Shown here: positions 1-8,434 of the stretch, one piece after another | Layout: each line of letters starts with the position of its first letter | Numbering within the stretch: the first letter of the stretch is position 1 | Assembly (NCBI GenBank): GCA_050247435.1 | Contig: JBFWUF010000025.1 | Coordinates: forward strand, 52,650-116,649 | Length of the DNA: 64,000 bases | Direction: 5' to 3' | Source: JAJVID01 sp050247435 | GTDB lineage: Bacteria; Acidobacteriota; Blastocatellia; RBC074 | Position numbers and translations under genes: made by a program | The notes under the pieces: model-generated | The model's input: only the letters and a program-made list of their open reading frames with translations | Told to the model about the DNA's origin: nothing | The model's database searches: none

Positions 1-1
1 A

Positions 2-949
2 TCAATCATCGGTGGGGCCGAAGCCGATCTGCGCAAACTGCTCAACATTCCTGAGAATTACAAAGTCCTCTTCCTGCAAGGCGGCGCGAGCCTGCAATTC
101 TCGATGATTCCGATGAACCTGCTGCCGAAAGGCAAGAGCGCCGACTACATTCTGACTGGCAGTTGGGGTCAGGGCGCGATCAAGGAGGCGAAGAAACTCG
201 GCTCCGTGCGCGAGGCCGCGACGACAGCCGACACCAACTTCAATTGCCTGCCGAAGCCAGAAGAGATCAAGCTCGACCCAAATGCGGCTTACGCCCATTT
301 CACATCGAACGAGACGATCTTCGGCGTGGAGTTCAACGAAGAGCCTGCCGCTGGCGACGTTCCGCTAGTTTGCGACATGTCGTCCGATTTCATCAGCCGT
401 CCGGTTGACGTATCGAAGTACGGTTTGATTTACGCCGGCGCTCAGAAGAACGCAGGCCCGGCGGGAACTACCATCGTCATCATCCGCGACGATTTGCTAG
501 AGAGGGTTCCTGACGGACTGCCCGCGATGCTCGACTATCGCAACCTGGCCAAGAACGGTTCGATGTACAACACGCCGCCCTGCTACGCGATATACATCTG
601 CGGGCTGGTTTTCAAATGGGCGCTCAACGACATCGGCGGACTTGAGAAGATTTACGCGCTGAACATGGAGAAGGCGAAGATTCTCTACGACGCGATTGAT
701 TCGTCTGACGGTTATTATCGCGGCCACGCCGAGAAAGATTGCCGCAGCCTGATGAACGTCACATTCCGTCTGCCGAGCGAAGAGCTTGAGGGCAAGTTAG
801 TCAAAGAGGCGACTGCGGCTGGGCTGGACGGATTGAAGGGCCATCGTTCGGTTGGCGGGCTGCGCGCTTCGATCTACAACGCGTTTCCGAAAGCGGGCGT
901 CGAGAAGCTGGTCGAATTTATGAATGGGTTTCAGAAGAATAACGGCTGA
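2..949 (+). CDS. serC: Phosphoserine aminotransferase, 5'-truncated by window edge
   Basis: PLP-dependent aminotransferase that converts 3-phosphohydroxypyruvate and glutamate to phosphoserine in serine biosynthesis. The reading frame is open from base 2, so the N-terminus lies outside the window; 315 codons are visible against about 360 for the family, so roughly 45 residues are missing. Visible family motifs are QGGASLQFSMIPMNL near the start, the SADYILTGSWGQ segment, and YAGAQKNAGPAG, which carries the Schiff-base lysine. The C-terminal GHRSVGGLRASIYNA segment, which binds the substrate phosphate, is complete. The stop at 947-949 is one base before the start of the following restriction gene. 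Confidence 0.95.
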   Translation, partial: SIIGGAEADLRKLLNIPENYKVLFLQGGASLQFSMIPMNLLPKGKSADYILTGSWGQGAIKEAKKLGSVREAATTADTNFNCLPKPEEIKLDPNAAYAHFTSNETIFGVEFNEEPAAGDVPLVCDMSSDFISRPVDVSKYGLIYAGAQKNAGPAGTTIVIIRDDLLERVPDGLPAMLDYRNLAKNGSMYNTPPCYAIYICGLVFKWALNDIGGLEKIYALNMEKAKILYDAIDSSDGYYRGHAEKDCRSLMNVTFRLPSEELEGKLVKEATAAGLDGLKGHRSVGGLRASIYNAFPKAGVEKLVEFMNGFQKNNG

Positions 950-950
950 G

Positions 951-1607
951 ATGGCAAAACCCAAGTTGACAGTCAAACGGCTTTGCCGTGAAGCCGGCGC
1001 GTTCGCGGCTCTCGAATCCGCATGTCGAGAGCCGCGTCTTTATGGCGTTACCGATGGCAAAGCCGTAGGCACATATCTGGAACACAAATTCCGCCAGTAT
1101 CTTCACGAAAGATATGATTTCAATCTTGGCAATGCGGCGAAAGGCATAGACTTTCCCGGACTCGATGTGGATGTGAAAGTAACCAGCATCAAACAGCCTC
1201 AATCTTCCAGCCCATTCAAATCCGCCAGGCAGAAGATTTTCGGGCTGGGTTATTCGCTGCTGCTATTCGTTTACGAAAAAACGGACGATGCCCAAACTCG
1301 GACCGGAGCGTTGAACATTCTCCATACGATATTCGTCGAAAAAGAGCGCGCCGCCGATTATCAAACAACTACAGGCATCCGCCGCATTCTGGAAAACAAC
1401 GGCAACAAAGATGACCTGCTGGCCTTTTTTGCTGAGCGGATGTTGCCCGTTGATGAAATCGGGGCATCACAGATTGCCGATGAGGTCCTTGCGCATCCGC
1501 CGGAGATTGGCTATCTAACGATCTCGAACGCTTTGCAGTGGAGATTGCAATACAGCCGCGTGATTGAACAGGCGGATCAAGTGAACGGAATTCACCGAAT
1601 TCGCTGA
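951..1607 (+). CDS. Type II restriction endonuclease (PD-(D/E)XK type)
   Basis: Likely the nuclease half of a type II restriction-modification pair. The protein has 218 residues from ATG 951. An ATG at 924 is in frame but lies inside serC, and 951 follows the serC stop by one base, which fits re-initiation. The stretch GIDFPGLDVDVKVTS has the acidic residue and D-x-K arrangement of a PD-(D/E)XK core. The C-terminal part (YLTISNALQWRLQYSRVIE) is, as I recall, conserved in annotated restriction endonucleases of this type. The methyltransferase starts 11 bp downstream. Recognition sequence unknown. The assignment rests mainly on this motif and the neighbour. Confidence 0.75.
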   Translation: MAKPKLTVKRLCREAGAFAALESACREPRLYGVTDGKAVGTYLEHKFRQYLHERYDFNLGNAAKGIDFPGLDVDVKVTSIKQPQSSSPFKSARQKIFGLGYSLLLFVYEKTDDAQTRTGALNILHTIFVEKERAADYQTTTGIRRILENNGNKDDLLAFFAERMLPVDEIGASQIADEVLAHPPEIGYLTISNALQWRLQYSRVIEQADQVNGIHRIR

Positions 1608-1618
1608 ACGGAGCCGGA

Positions 1619-3142
1619 ATGCCCCAAAGATCAAAGGCAAAAGTCGAGTTCGGAGATTTTCAGACGCCCGCAGAATTGGCGAATCGGTGCTGTGCGCTGC
1701 TTGCGGAAAGCGAGTTGGCCCCGGCATCCATTGTGGAACCAACTTGCGGGCGCGGAAATTTTCTGGCCGCCGCTCTTAAAACTTTTCCAGAAGCAACATC
1801 AGTAATTGGGCTGGAGATAAACCCCGCACATGTTGAGGCTGCGCGGCAACAGGTTCAAAATCTCGGCGAGGCGAATCGAACAGTAATTCATCAGGAAGAT
1901 TTTTTTCGCGCCAACTGGCCTGAAATTCTCAACCTGCTCCCCGATCCTCTTTTGATAATCGGGAATCCTCCCTGGGTAACCAATTCACGGATTGGCTCGA
2001 TTGAAGGCGGCAACCTGCCTCGCAAATCCAACTTTCAAAACCTTGCCGGCTTGGACGCGCTGACAGGCAAAAGTAATTTCGACATCTCGGAGTGGATGCT
2101 ATTGCGCGCTTTGGAGTTGATCAACGGGCGGCAAGCCGTTCTGGCCGTTCTTTGCAAAACATCTACCGCCAGAAAGGTTTTGTCTTACGCCTGGCAGAGG
2201 ACGTTTCAGATCGCCCGCGCTACTCTCTACCGCGTCGACGCGGAAAAACATTTCGGGGCGGCGGTAGACGCTTGCTGGCTCGTCGTCGAAATGTCACGCG
2301 ATGGCCGAAGCGTTGAATGTAACGATCACAGCGAGCTAAGTCTTAACGCGCCATCTCGATCCTTCGGATTTCGCAATGATCGCCTGATTGCCGATCTTTC
2401 GGCTTACGATGACTGGAAGCACCTCATCGCCGAGAAGCCTTTCGCCTGGCGGTCGGGGGTCAAACACGATTGCGCCAAACTGATCGAGTTGGAACGCGAC
2501 GGCAGTTATTTCCGCAATGGCCTGGGAGAAAAAATTGAACTTGAGCCGGATTACCTTTACCCGATGTTGAAAAGTTCGGAAGTCGCCGCCGAAAGCGAAA
2601 TCGTTCCCCACCGCTGGATGATCGTGACACAGCAAAGCGTCGGCGAAGAGACGCGAACGATCCGTCATCTTGCCCCGAAGACCTGGCGGTATTTACTTGA
2701 TCACGCTGACATGTTGGACAGCCGCGCCAGTTCAATTTACAAAAACCGCCCGAGATTTTCGGTCTTCGGTGTGGGATCGTACTCCTTCGCGCCCTGGAAG
2801 GTCGGGATTTCAGGCTTCTACAAAAAACTCTCTTTTCGCGTCATTGCGCCGCACCAGGGGAAGCCGGTTGTGCTTGATGATACGTGCTACTTCCTTGCCT
2901 GCGGCAATCAGGCGGAGGCGGAGACGATTGCAAGGTTGTTGAACTCCGAACCGGCGAGATTGTTTCTTTCCGCCTTCGTTTTCTGGGACGCAAAGCGCCC
3001 AATCACTGTTGATCTGTTACGCCAAATTGATCTGGTCGCGCTGGCTCGGCTCCTCGGTGAGGATAAGCGACTGATCGAAACGTTGATGGAGCTACGTTCA
3101 GGCAGGAAGTTAATCGAACAAACTTCACTTTTTAGCGAGTAG
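1619..3142 (+). CDS. N6-adenine DNA methyltransferase (type II R-M, TaqI-like gamma class)
   Basis: SAM-dependent adenine methyltransferase of 507 residues that would protect host DNA from the adjacent nuclease. Motif I (VEPTCGRGNFLAAAL) comes before the catalytic NPPW motif (IIGNPPW, about residue 115), the order of gamma-class enzymes. The N-terminal QTPAELANRC segment resembles the start of many such enzymes. The C-terminal half is probably the target-recognition domain. ATG 1619 has a GGAG sequence just upstream. The 3' end overlaps the convergent miaA gene by 18 bp, so the pair fits exactly between serC and miaA with almost no spare DNA. Confidence 0.85.
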   Translation: MPQRSKAKVEFGDFQTPAELANRCCALLAESELAPASIVEPTCGRGNFLAAALKTFPEATSVIGLEINPAHVEAARQQVQNLGEANRTVIHQEDFFRANWPEILNLLPDPLLIIGNPPWVTNSRIGSIEGGNLPRKSNFQNLAGLDALTGKSNFDISEWMLLRALELINGRQAVLAVLCKTSTARKVLSYAWQRTFQIARATLYRVDAEKHFGAAVDACWLVVEMSRDGRSVECNDHSELSLNAPSRSFGFRNDRLIADLSAYDDWKHLIAEKPFAWRSGVKHDCAKLIELERDGSYFRNGLGEKIELEPDYLYPMLKSSEVAAESEIVPHRWMIVTQQSVGEETRTIRHLAPKTWRYLLDHADMLDSRASSIYKNRPRFSVFGVGSYSFAPWKVGISGFYKKLSFRVIAPHQGKPVVLDDTCYFLACGNQAEAETIARLLNSEPARLFLSAFVFWDAKRPITVDLLRQIDLVALARLLGEDKRLIETLMELRSGRKLIEQTSLFSE

Positions 3143-4087
3143 CTTTTCCCCGCTATGCAAGCCCCGCACAATCTCGCAAGCCTCTTCAATCACTCTCTCT
3201 TCAAACCCGAATCCGCCGAGCCAGTGAGTGTTCCGCTGCGCCCGCCACCACGTCCACTGGCGTTTTGCGTAATGCCTTGTATCCAGCTTCATCTGCTCAA
3301 TCGCGCTTTCGATTGTGCGTCGGCCCAGCAGATATTCGACGAAGCGTTTGTAGCCGTGCGCGTTGAACGCTTTCGCAGTTGGCGGGACGCCAGAAGCGAT
3401 CAGGCTCTGAATCTCTTCGAGCAATCCGCGCTCGACCATCAAGTCCACGCGGCGGTTGATCCGCTCGTACAACTCTTCGCGCGGTGGTTCGAGCACGAAG
3501 TAATGCAACCGCCCGGCGAATTCGGTCGGCTCTTCGGGTGAAAGTTCCTGCCATTCGGAAAGCGGCTTGCCAGACGAAAAATAGACTTCGAGAGCGCGCG
3601 TCACTCGCGACCAGTCCTTCGGCGCGAACCTGGCGGCAAGCCGCGGATCAACGCGGGCGAGGATTCGGTGCAAACTCTCAGGGCCGCGTTTTTCCATGAT
3701 CTTCTGCAATCGCGGCCGGATGCTTTCGTCAATTTCGGGCGAGTCGAAAAATTTGGTCGTCAGCGCGCGTAAATAAAATCCGGTGCCGCCAACCAGAATC
3801 GCGCGCTTCCCTCCCGCTTCAATCTCGGCGATGACCCGCTTCGCTTCTTCCGTCCAGGCCACGGCGGTGAAATTGACTGTGGGTTCGACGATGTCAATCA
3901 GGTGATGCGGGACGCCTCGGCGCTCCTCCATCGGCACTTTCGCCGTGGCGACATTGACGCCGCGATAAACCTGCACCGAATCGCAGTTGACGATCTCGCC
4001 GTTGAACGCCTCGGCCAGCGCGATGCCCAAATCGCTCTTGCCGGAAGCCGTCGGGCCGACGACCGCAATGATTGGTGTTTCATTCAT
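3125..4087 (-). CDS. miaA: tRNA dimethylallyltransferase
   Basis: Transfers a dimethylallyl group to N6 of A37 in tRNAs that read codons starting with U. The N-terminal P-loop GPTASGKSDL, the NCDSVQVYRG segment, VGGTGFYLRAL and the C-terminal KRQWTWWR stretch are all typical. From ATG 4087 the protein has 320 residues, a normal length. An in-frame ATG 60 bp upstream would add an unrelated Cys/Leu-rich extension and is less likely. The start overlaps the stop of a 29-codon mini-ORF (ATGA), suggesting translational coupling. It converges on the DNA methyltransferase with an 18-bp overlap. Confidence 0.95.
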   Translation of the reverse strand: MNETPIIAVVGPTASGKSDLGIALAEAFNGEIVNCDSVQVYRGVNVATAKVPMEERRGVPHHLIDIVEPTVNFTAVAWTEEAKRVIAEIEAGGKRAILVGGTGFYLRALTTKFFDSPEIDESIRPRLQKIMEKRGPESLHRILARVDPRLAARFAPKDWSRVTRALEVYFSSGKPLSEWQELSPEEPTEFAGRLHYFVLEPPREELYERINRRVDLMVERGLLEEIQSLIASGVPPTAKAFNAHGYKRFVEYLLGRRTIESAIEQMKLDTRHYAKRQWTWWRAQRNTHWLGGFGFEERVIEEACEIVRGLHSGEKLLAKK

Positions 4088-4173
4088 CGAGGAAGGTTGA
4101 CCCAGCGGTAGAAGGCAATGGCAAGCAGCGCGGCGCCCAACAGCCACGCGCCGATTTGTTGATTTCTCGTCAT
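4084..4173 (-). CDS. Small membrane peptide upstream of miaA (29 aa)
   Basis: A 29-codon frame starting MTRNQQIGAW, followed by one hydrophobic helix of about 16 residues and a short basic tail (YRWVNLPR). It looks like a single-pass inner-membrane micropeptide. Its TGA overlaps the miaA ATG as ATGA, the usual geometry of coupled genes. A purine-rich GAGAGCGGGA lies just upstream of its ATG. No homologue is recognised. It could equally be an untranslated leader; the support is the overlap, the hydrophobic profile and the upstream purines. Confidence 0.45.
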   Translation of the reverse strand: MTRNQQIGAWLLGAALLAIAFYRWVNLPR

Positions 4174-4276
4174 ATTCCCGCTCTCACCCCCCAGCCATGA
4201 AATGGGCGGCAAGAACCTGAACCCGTTTCCCTGCCACCAACCGTAATGACAAAGACATCGTTGAACAGTAGGCCGT

Positions 4277-4305
4277 GGTGGAACGATTTGGCAAATTGTC
4301 CCACC
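4277..4305. repeat. Short palindrome, GGTGGGACAA family
   Basis: An imperfect 29-bp palindrome that reads GGTGGAAC...GTCCCACC. Related copies sit at 30852-30880 and 56229-56258, so it is a dispersed intergenic element. Here it lies downstream of the FHA gene's neighbour gap, between the mini-ORF and the FHA gene stop, and could act as a transcript 3' end. Confidence 0.6.
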
Positions 4306-4316
4306 TGATTTGCGAA

Positions 4317-5297
4317 TCAAGGCTTGATCTTCACCTTCTTCGCCTTCTTCGCCTTCTTCGCCTTCTTCCCGCTGGCGACGGCGTCGCTGTCGTTAGCGGT
4401 CATCTCTTTACCCTTCTTCCTAACTCTGCCGGTTTCAATGTCTTTGATCGCACTCTTGCCGGCGTTTGTGGTTGTGACCTTGCCGCCGCCTGGGCGCGTG
4501 ATCCTGCGGCGACTCGGCGCCACGTTTCTATTTCTGACCGTGGCTGCATTCCTGCTGGCGATTGGGCTGGCCTTAATCTCTGGCTTGGCCGTGACCGTTG
4601 CGGGCGTGGCTTCCGGCAATGGCGTGGTTTCAGGAGACGGTGTAGTTTCCACCGCTGCGGTAATGTCGGCGCTCGGCGAAGCCTCCGGCGTCGCGACGGG
4701 CTTCACTATCCCGCTGGAACCGATTGATCCGATTCTGCGATAAGACAGTACCCCCGCCGCAAGCGCGGCCACTGCAATCAAAACTCCGCCACTCACGATC
4801 AGCCGCTTGCTCGAACGTTTTTCAGCCGGAGCGCTCAATCGCTCGATATGCGTTTTGCCCGCTGGCGGTATCGGCGCGCCGGATGAAGCCGCGAGCGAAA
4901 GATCGGGTTTCGCCGGTTCGAACAGATCGGCGGTTGGCGCCAGACTGCCAACAAGCTGATCTGTTTCAGGCTCGATAGAGAACCGGAATTCAGGTCCGCC
5001 AGTTCCGCATTGAACCACGTCGCCCGGCTTGAGACCGATCGTGCCGACGACGCGTTGTTGATTGACGAAAGTTCCGTTGCGGCTGTTGAGATCGCTGATG
5101 AAGAACTGAGACGGGAGAGCTATATTCCGCGTGATTCTGGCGTGCTGGCGGCTTACCACCGTCCCTGGTTCTTCGCCAAACCTCACGGTTGACGACGGGT
5201 CGCGCCCGAGGATGATCTCCTTAAAATCGCCGAGCGGAAACTTCTCCTCTTGATTTGCCTTTGAACCGCTCAGATGCGTGATCACGATACGTTCCAT
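4317..5297 (-). CDS. FHA-domain protein with transmembrane segment and Lys-rich tail
   Basis: A 326-residue protein. Residues 1-100 form a forkhead-associated domain, a phosphothreonine-peptide reader: GR at 31-32, SRQHA at 49-53 and LNSRNGTFVN at 70-79. A Pro/Ala-rich linker follows, then one membrane helix (LIVSGGVLIAVAALAAG), then a long Thr/Pro/Glu and Lys/Arg-rich C-terminus ending in KKAKKAKKAKK. ATG 5297 is preceded by a strong GGAGG; upstream in-frame starts lack a ribosome site. The FHA domain should be cytoplasmic and the basic tail outside, probably linking Ser/Thr-kinase signalling to the envelope. No kinase gene is visible in the window. It diverges from the UPF0182 gene across 216 bp. 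Confidence 0.85.
   Translation of the reverse strand: MERIVITHLSGSKANQEEKFPLGDFKEIILGRDPSSTVRFGEEPGTVVSRQHARITRNIALPSQFFISDLNSRNGTFVNQQRVVGTIGLKPGDVVQCGTGGPEFRFSIEPETDQLVGSLAPTADLFEPAKPDLSLAASSGAPIPPAGKTHIERLSAPAEKRSSKRLIVSGGVLIAVAALAAGVLSYRRIGSIGSSGIVKPVATPEASPSADITAAVETTPSPETTPLPEATPATVTAKPEIKASPIASRNAATVRNRNVAPSRRRITRPGGGKVTTTNAGKSAIKDIETGRVRKKGKEMTANDSDAVASGKKAKKAKKAKKVKIKP
4329..4370. repeat. 9-bp tandem repeat in the FHA gene 3' end
   Basis: Four near-perfect copies of the word TTCTTCGCC encode the KAKKAKKAK tail of the FHA protein. The period is a multiple of three, so slippage would change tail length without a frameshift. Confidence 0.75.
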
Positions 5298-5513
5298 ATT
5301 GTCCTCCTTCACGCTACTTGCCGGACGATTGCCGTAGTCTAAACCAGGCCACGCGAGATTGGTATGAATTTCTCTGCCTGGGAGCGCGTGGCGCTGCTTT
5401 GAAAGCAATTGGCCGCGATGTGATGTAACATATCCGCCATCCCGCAGTGGGGACGGCATCCGCTATCCGCGCCCCGACCATCAACCCGCTCAAGCTGAAG
5501 GTGAGGAAGAACC

Positions 5514-8312
5514 ATGCGAACTGAGTCCGAACTGCCCGATGATTTCCCAAATGTCAGACCTAAACGGCGAGGAGAATATATTCAGCCGCGCCGATCCCGC
5601 TTCCGGCTGTTGTTGCTGGCCGCCGCCGCTTTAGTCATCGCCTTGCCGATGGGAGCGGGGTTATACACGACCTGGCTCTGGTTCCAGCAACTCGGCTATC
5701 AGACGATCTTCAACACAACTTTGCTGACCAAATCGGCGCTCGGAGCAACCGTTGGGCTGATCACTGCGGCGGTCATCTGGCTCAATCTGAAACTTGCGCT
5801 GCGCCTCAGCCCCGAGACCAGTCACGTTTCGCGGCGCTTCGTTATCGAAGGCCAGGAAATACCGGCGCCGGATTTTTCGGCGTTGGCGCCGCGCCTGGCC
5901 CCGCTCGCCGCGTTGGCGGTCGGCGCATTCGCCGGTCTGGCCGGATGGGGTTCGTGGGAGACATTCCTGCGGTTTCGCCATCAGGCTCCGTTCGGCGAAA
6001 CCGACCCGATCTTCGGTCGCGACATCGCCTTCTACTTCTTCACGCTGCCGGCGTTGGATAGGGTCTCGGAATGGCTGCTGCTGCTGGTGGGCGTGAGCCT
6101 CGCCGGAGCGGTGTTGATTTACGTGATCCACGGCGCGATTGATTTCGGCAGGACGCAATTGAGCTTCAGCATCGAACGCGGCGCGCGCTCACACCTGCTC
6201 GGCCTGTTTGCGGCGCTGTTTCTGATTCTGGCGTTCGAGGCGTATCTGGCCAGACCGGAGCTGCTTTTCGGAGAGAGCGGGCCGGTCACGGGCGCGAGCT
6301 ACACGGACATCAACGCCTCGCTGCCGATTCTTTCCGCGCGGATGATTGTGGCCGTGATCGTCGCGGCGCTGGCCATCGCCAGCATATTCTTCAGGTCGAA
6401 CCGGTTGATCTGGGCCGGCGTCGGCCTCTTCCTGCTGACGATTGCGGCGGGCTGGATTTACCCAGCCGCCGTGCAGCGTTTCTCGGTCGCGCCGAACGAA
6501 CTGGCCAAAGAGACGCCGTACATCCAGCACCACATCGCCGCGACGCGCAAAGCCTTCGCGCTCGACAGAATCGAAGAACGCGAGCTGACGGGCGAAAAGA
6601 CTCTGACCAGCCAGGACATTCAAAAGAATCAGTTGACGGTAAATAACATCCGCCTGTGGGATCAGCAGCCGCTGCTCGATACGTTCGCGCAGCTTCAGGA
6701 GATTCGCACCTACTACGAATTCCACGCGGTGGACAACGATCGTTATCTCGTCAACGGCGAGTTGCAGCAGGTCATGCTTTCGCCGCGCGAACTGTCGTCG
6801 GAGAGCCTGCCTAATCGCAACTGGATCAACGAACATCTCACATTCACGCACGGTTTCGGCCTGACGCTAGGCCCGGTTGATAAAGTGACGGCCGGAGGGC
6901 AGCCCGTGCTTTACATCAAAGACATCCCGCCGGCCTCGAACGTGCCGTCGCTCAAGATTGACCGGCCTGAGATTTATTTCGGCGAGGTGTCGAACGATCG
7001 CGTCTACGTCAAGACCAACGCCAAGGAGTTCGACTTCCCTTCGGGAGAACAGAACGTCTTTAAGAATTATGACGGCGACGGCGGCGTGCCGATCGGCTCG
7101 CTGTGGCGGCAGGCGCTTTTCGCAATTCGGTTCGGCGACCTGAAACTGCTGCTGTCGAACGATCTGACGGCGGACAGCCGCGTCCTGTTCGACCGCAACG
7201 TCCGCGAGCGGCTTTCGCAGGTCGCGCCCTTCCTGCGTTTAGACAACGACCCGTACATGGTCATTCACGAGGGGCGGCTGTTCTGGATCGCCGACGCTTA
7301 CACCGTCAGCGACCGTTATCCTTACTCGGAAACGGTGAACGGCATCAACTACATTCGTAACTCGGTCAAAGCCGTCGTTGACGCGTACCACGGCGCCACG
7401 CAGCTTTACATCGCCGACGCCGCCGACCCGCTGATCCAGACCTACGCGCGCATCTATCCCGGAACGCTCAAACCGCTGGCCGAAATGCCCGAAGGTCTTC
7501 GCGCGCACCTGCGCTATCCGGAAGACATCTTCAAACTTCAGTCGCACGTATATTCGACTTTTCATATGGATCAGCCGCAGATCTTCTACAACAAGGAAGA
7601 CCTCTGGACCACGGCTTCGATGGGAGAATCCGACGGGAAGACCCAGGCGATGGAGCCTTACTACACGATCATGAAACTGCCGAGGGAGCAAAGCGAAGAG
7701 TTCATCCTGATGCTGCCGTTCACGCCGAAGGACAAGAATAATCTTGCGGCCTGGATGGCGGCGCGTTCGGACGGCGAGCATTACGGCAAGCTTGTGGTCT
7801 ACCGGTTCCCGAAACAGAAGGTGATCTTCGGCCCCAAACAAGTGGTCGCGCTCATCAACCAAGACCCCGAGATTTCGCGCCAGATCACGCTCTGGAACCA
7901 GCGCGGATCGAGCGTGAATCTGGGGACGCTGATGGTCATCCCGGTTGAAGAGTCGTTGATCTACGTGCAGCCGCTTTATCTGCGCGCCGAATCGGGCCGT
8001 ATCCCCGAATTGCGGCGCGTGATCGTGGCGGCTGAGAACCGCATCGCGATGGAGCCGACGCTGGAAGCCAGCCTGGCGCGCATCTTCGGCGACGCGCCAT
8101 CGACCGATCTCGAACCTCAAACTCCAGAGGCGAAACCCGGCGAGACGCCCGCGCAACCGCAACCCGCGGCTCCCGCGGCGAACCTGGCAGAGCAAGCCAA
8201 GCAACATTACGATCGCGCAATCCAGGCGCAGCGTGATGGCGATTGGGCGCGTTACGGTGAAGAGATCAAACGGTTGGGCGCGGTGATTGAGCAGATATCG
8301 AGGCAGCGGTGA
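5514..8312 (+). CDS. UPF0182 family integral membrane protein
   Basis: A 932-residue protein of the UPF0182 family (COG1615), of unknown function. The first 320 residues carry about seven hydrophobic helices, starting with FRLLLLAAAALVIALPMGA and the family-typical TTWLWFQQLGYQ. A large extracytoplasmic domain follows, with the family segments AFALDRIEERELTGE, IRLWDQQPLLDTFAQLQEIR, YPEDIFKLQSHVYSTFHM and FTPKDKNNLAAWMAARSD. The C-terminus has a Pro/Ala/Glu linker and a short helical tail. Length and order fit full-length members. ATG 5514 is preceded by GAGGAAG at good spacing. Transcribed alone, divergent from the FHA gene. Confidence 0.9.
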   Translation: MRTESELPDDFPNVRPKRRGEYIQPRRSRFRLLLLAAAALVIALPMGAGLYTTWLWFQQLGYQTIFNTTLLTKSALGATVGLITAAVIWLNLKLALRLSPETSHVSRRFVIEGQEIPAPDFSALAPRLAPLAALAVGAFAGLAGWGSWETFLRFRHQAPFGETDPIFGRDIAFYFFTLPALDRVSEWLLLLVGVSLAGAVLIYVIHGAIDFGRTQLSFSIERGARSHLLGLFAALFLILAFEAYLARPELLFGESGPVTGASYTDINASLPILSARMIVAVIVAALAIASIFFRSNRLIWAGVGLFLLTIAAGWIYPAAVQRFSVAPNELAKETPYIQHHIAATRKAFALDRIEERELTGEKTLTSQDIQKNQLTVNNIRLWDQQPLLDTFAQLQEIRTYYEFHAVDNDRYLVNGELQQVMLSPRELSSESLPNRNWINEHLTFTHGFGLTLGPVDKVTAGGQPVLYIKDIPPASNVPSLKIDRPEIYFGEVSNDRVYVKTNAKEFDFPSGEQNVFKNYDGDGGVPIGSLWRQALFAIRFGDLKLLLSNDLTADSRVLFDRNVRERLSQVAPFLRLDNDPYMVIHEGRLFWIADAYTVSDRYPYSETVNGINYIRNSVKAVVDAYHGATQLYIADAADPLIQTYARIYPGTLKPLAEMPEGLRAHLRYPEDIFKLQSHVYSTFHMDQPQIFYNKEDLWTTASMGESDGKTQAMEPYYTIMKLPREQSEEFILMLPFTPKDKNNLAAWMAARSDGEHYGKLVVYRFPKQKVIFGPKQVVALINQDPEISRQITLWNQRGSSVNLGTLMVIPVEESLIYVQPLYLRAESGRIPELRRVIVAAENRIAMEPTLEASLARIFGDAPSTDLEPQTPEAKPGETPAQPQPAAPAANLAEQAKQHYDRAIQAQRDGDWARYGEEIKRLGAVIEQISRQR

Positions 8313-8330
8313 TCTGCAAAAAAGATTCAT

Positions 8331-8412
8331 CCACAAAGTCGCACGAAGCAGCGCGAAGAAACACCGAAAGGGCTTCGGCTTTCTCTTCGTGATCTCTTCG
8401 TGCGATTTCGTG
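8331..8412. repeat. Inverted repeat with CACGAAG words
   Basis: Arms of 18 bp (8331-8348 and 8395-8412, 16 of 18 paired) enclose a second, weaker pair of GCGAAGAAA/TTCTCTTCG words. It fills the convergent gap between the UPF0182 and P450 genes and may act as a bidirectional terminator. Confidence 0.7.
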
Positions 8413-8434
8413 GGAAACTATTCTCTCGATCTGA

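Noticed and set aside
7239..8336. 365-codon antisense frame over the UPF0182 gene
   Set aside because: Arg/His-rich shadow frame without a start signal; the plus-strand UPF0182 protein is full length and family-like.
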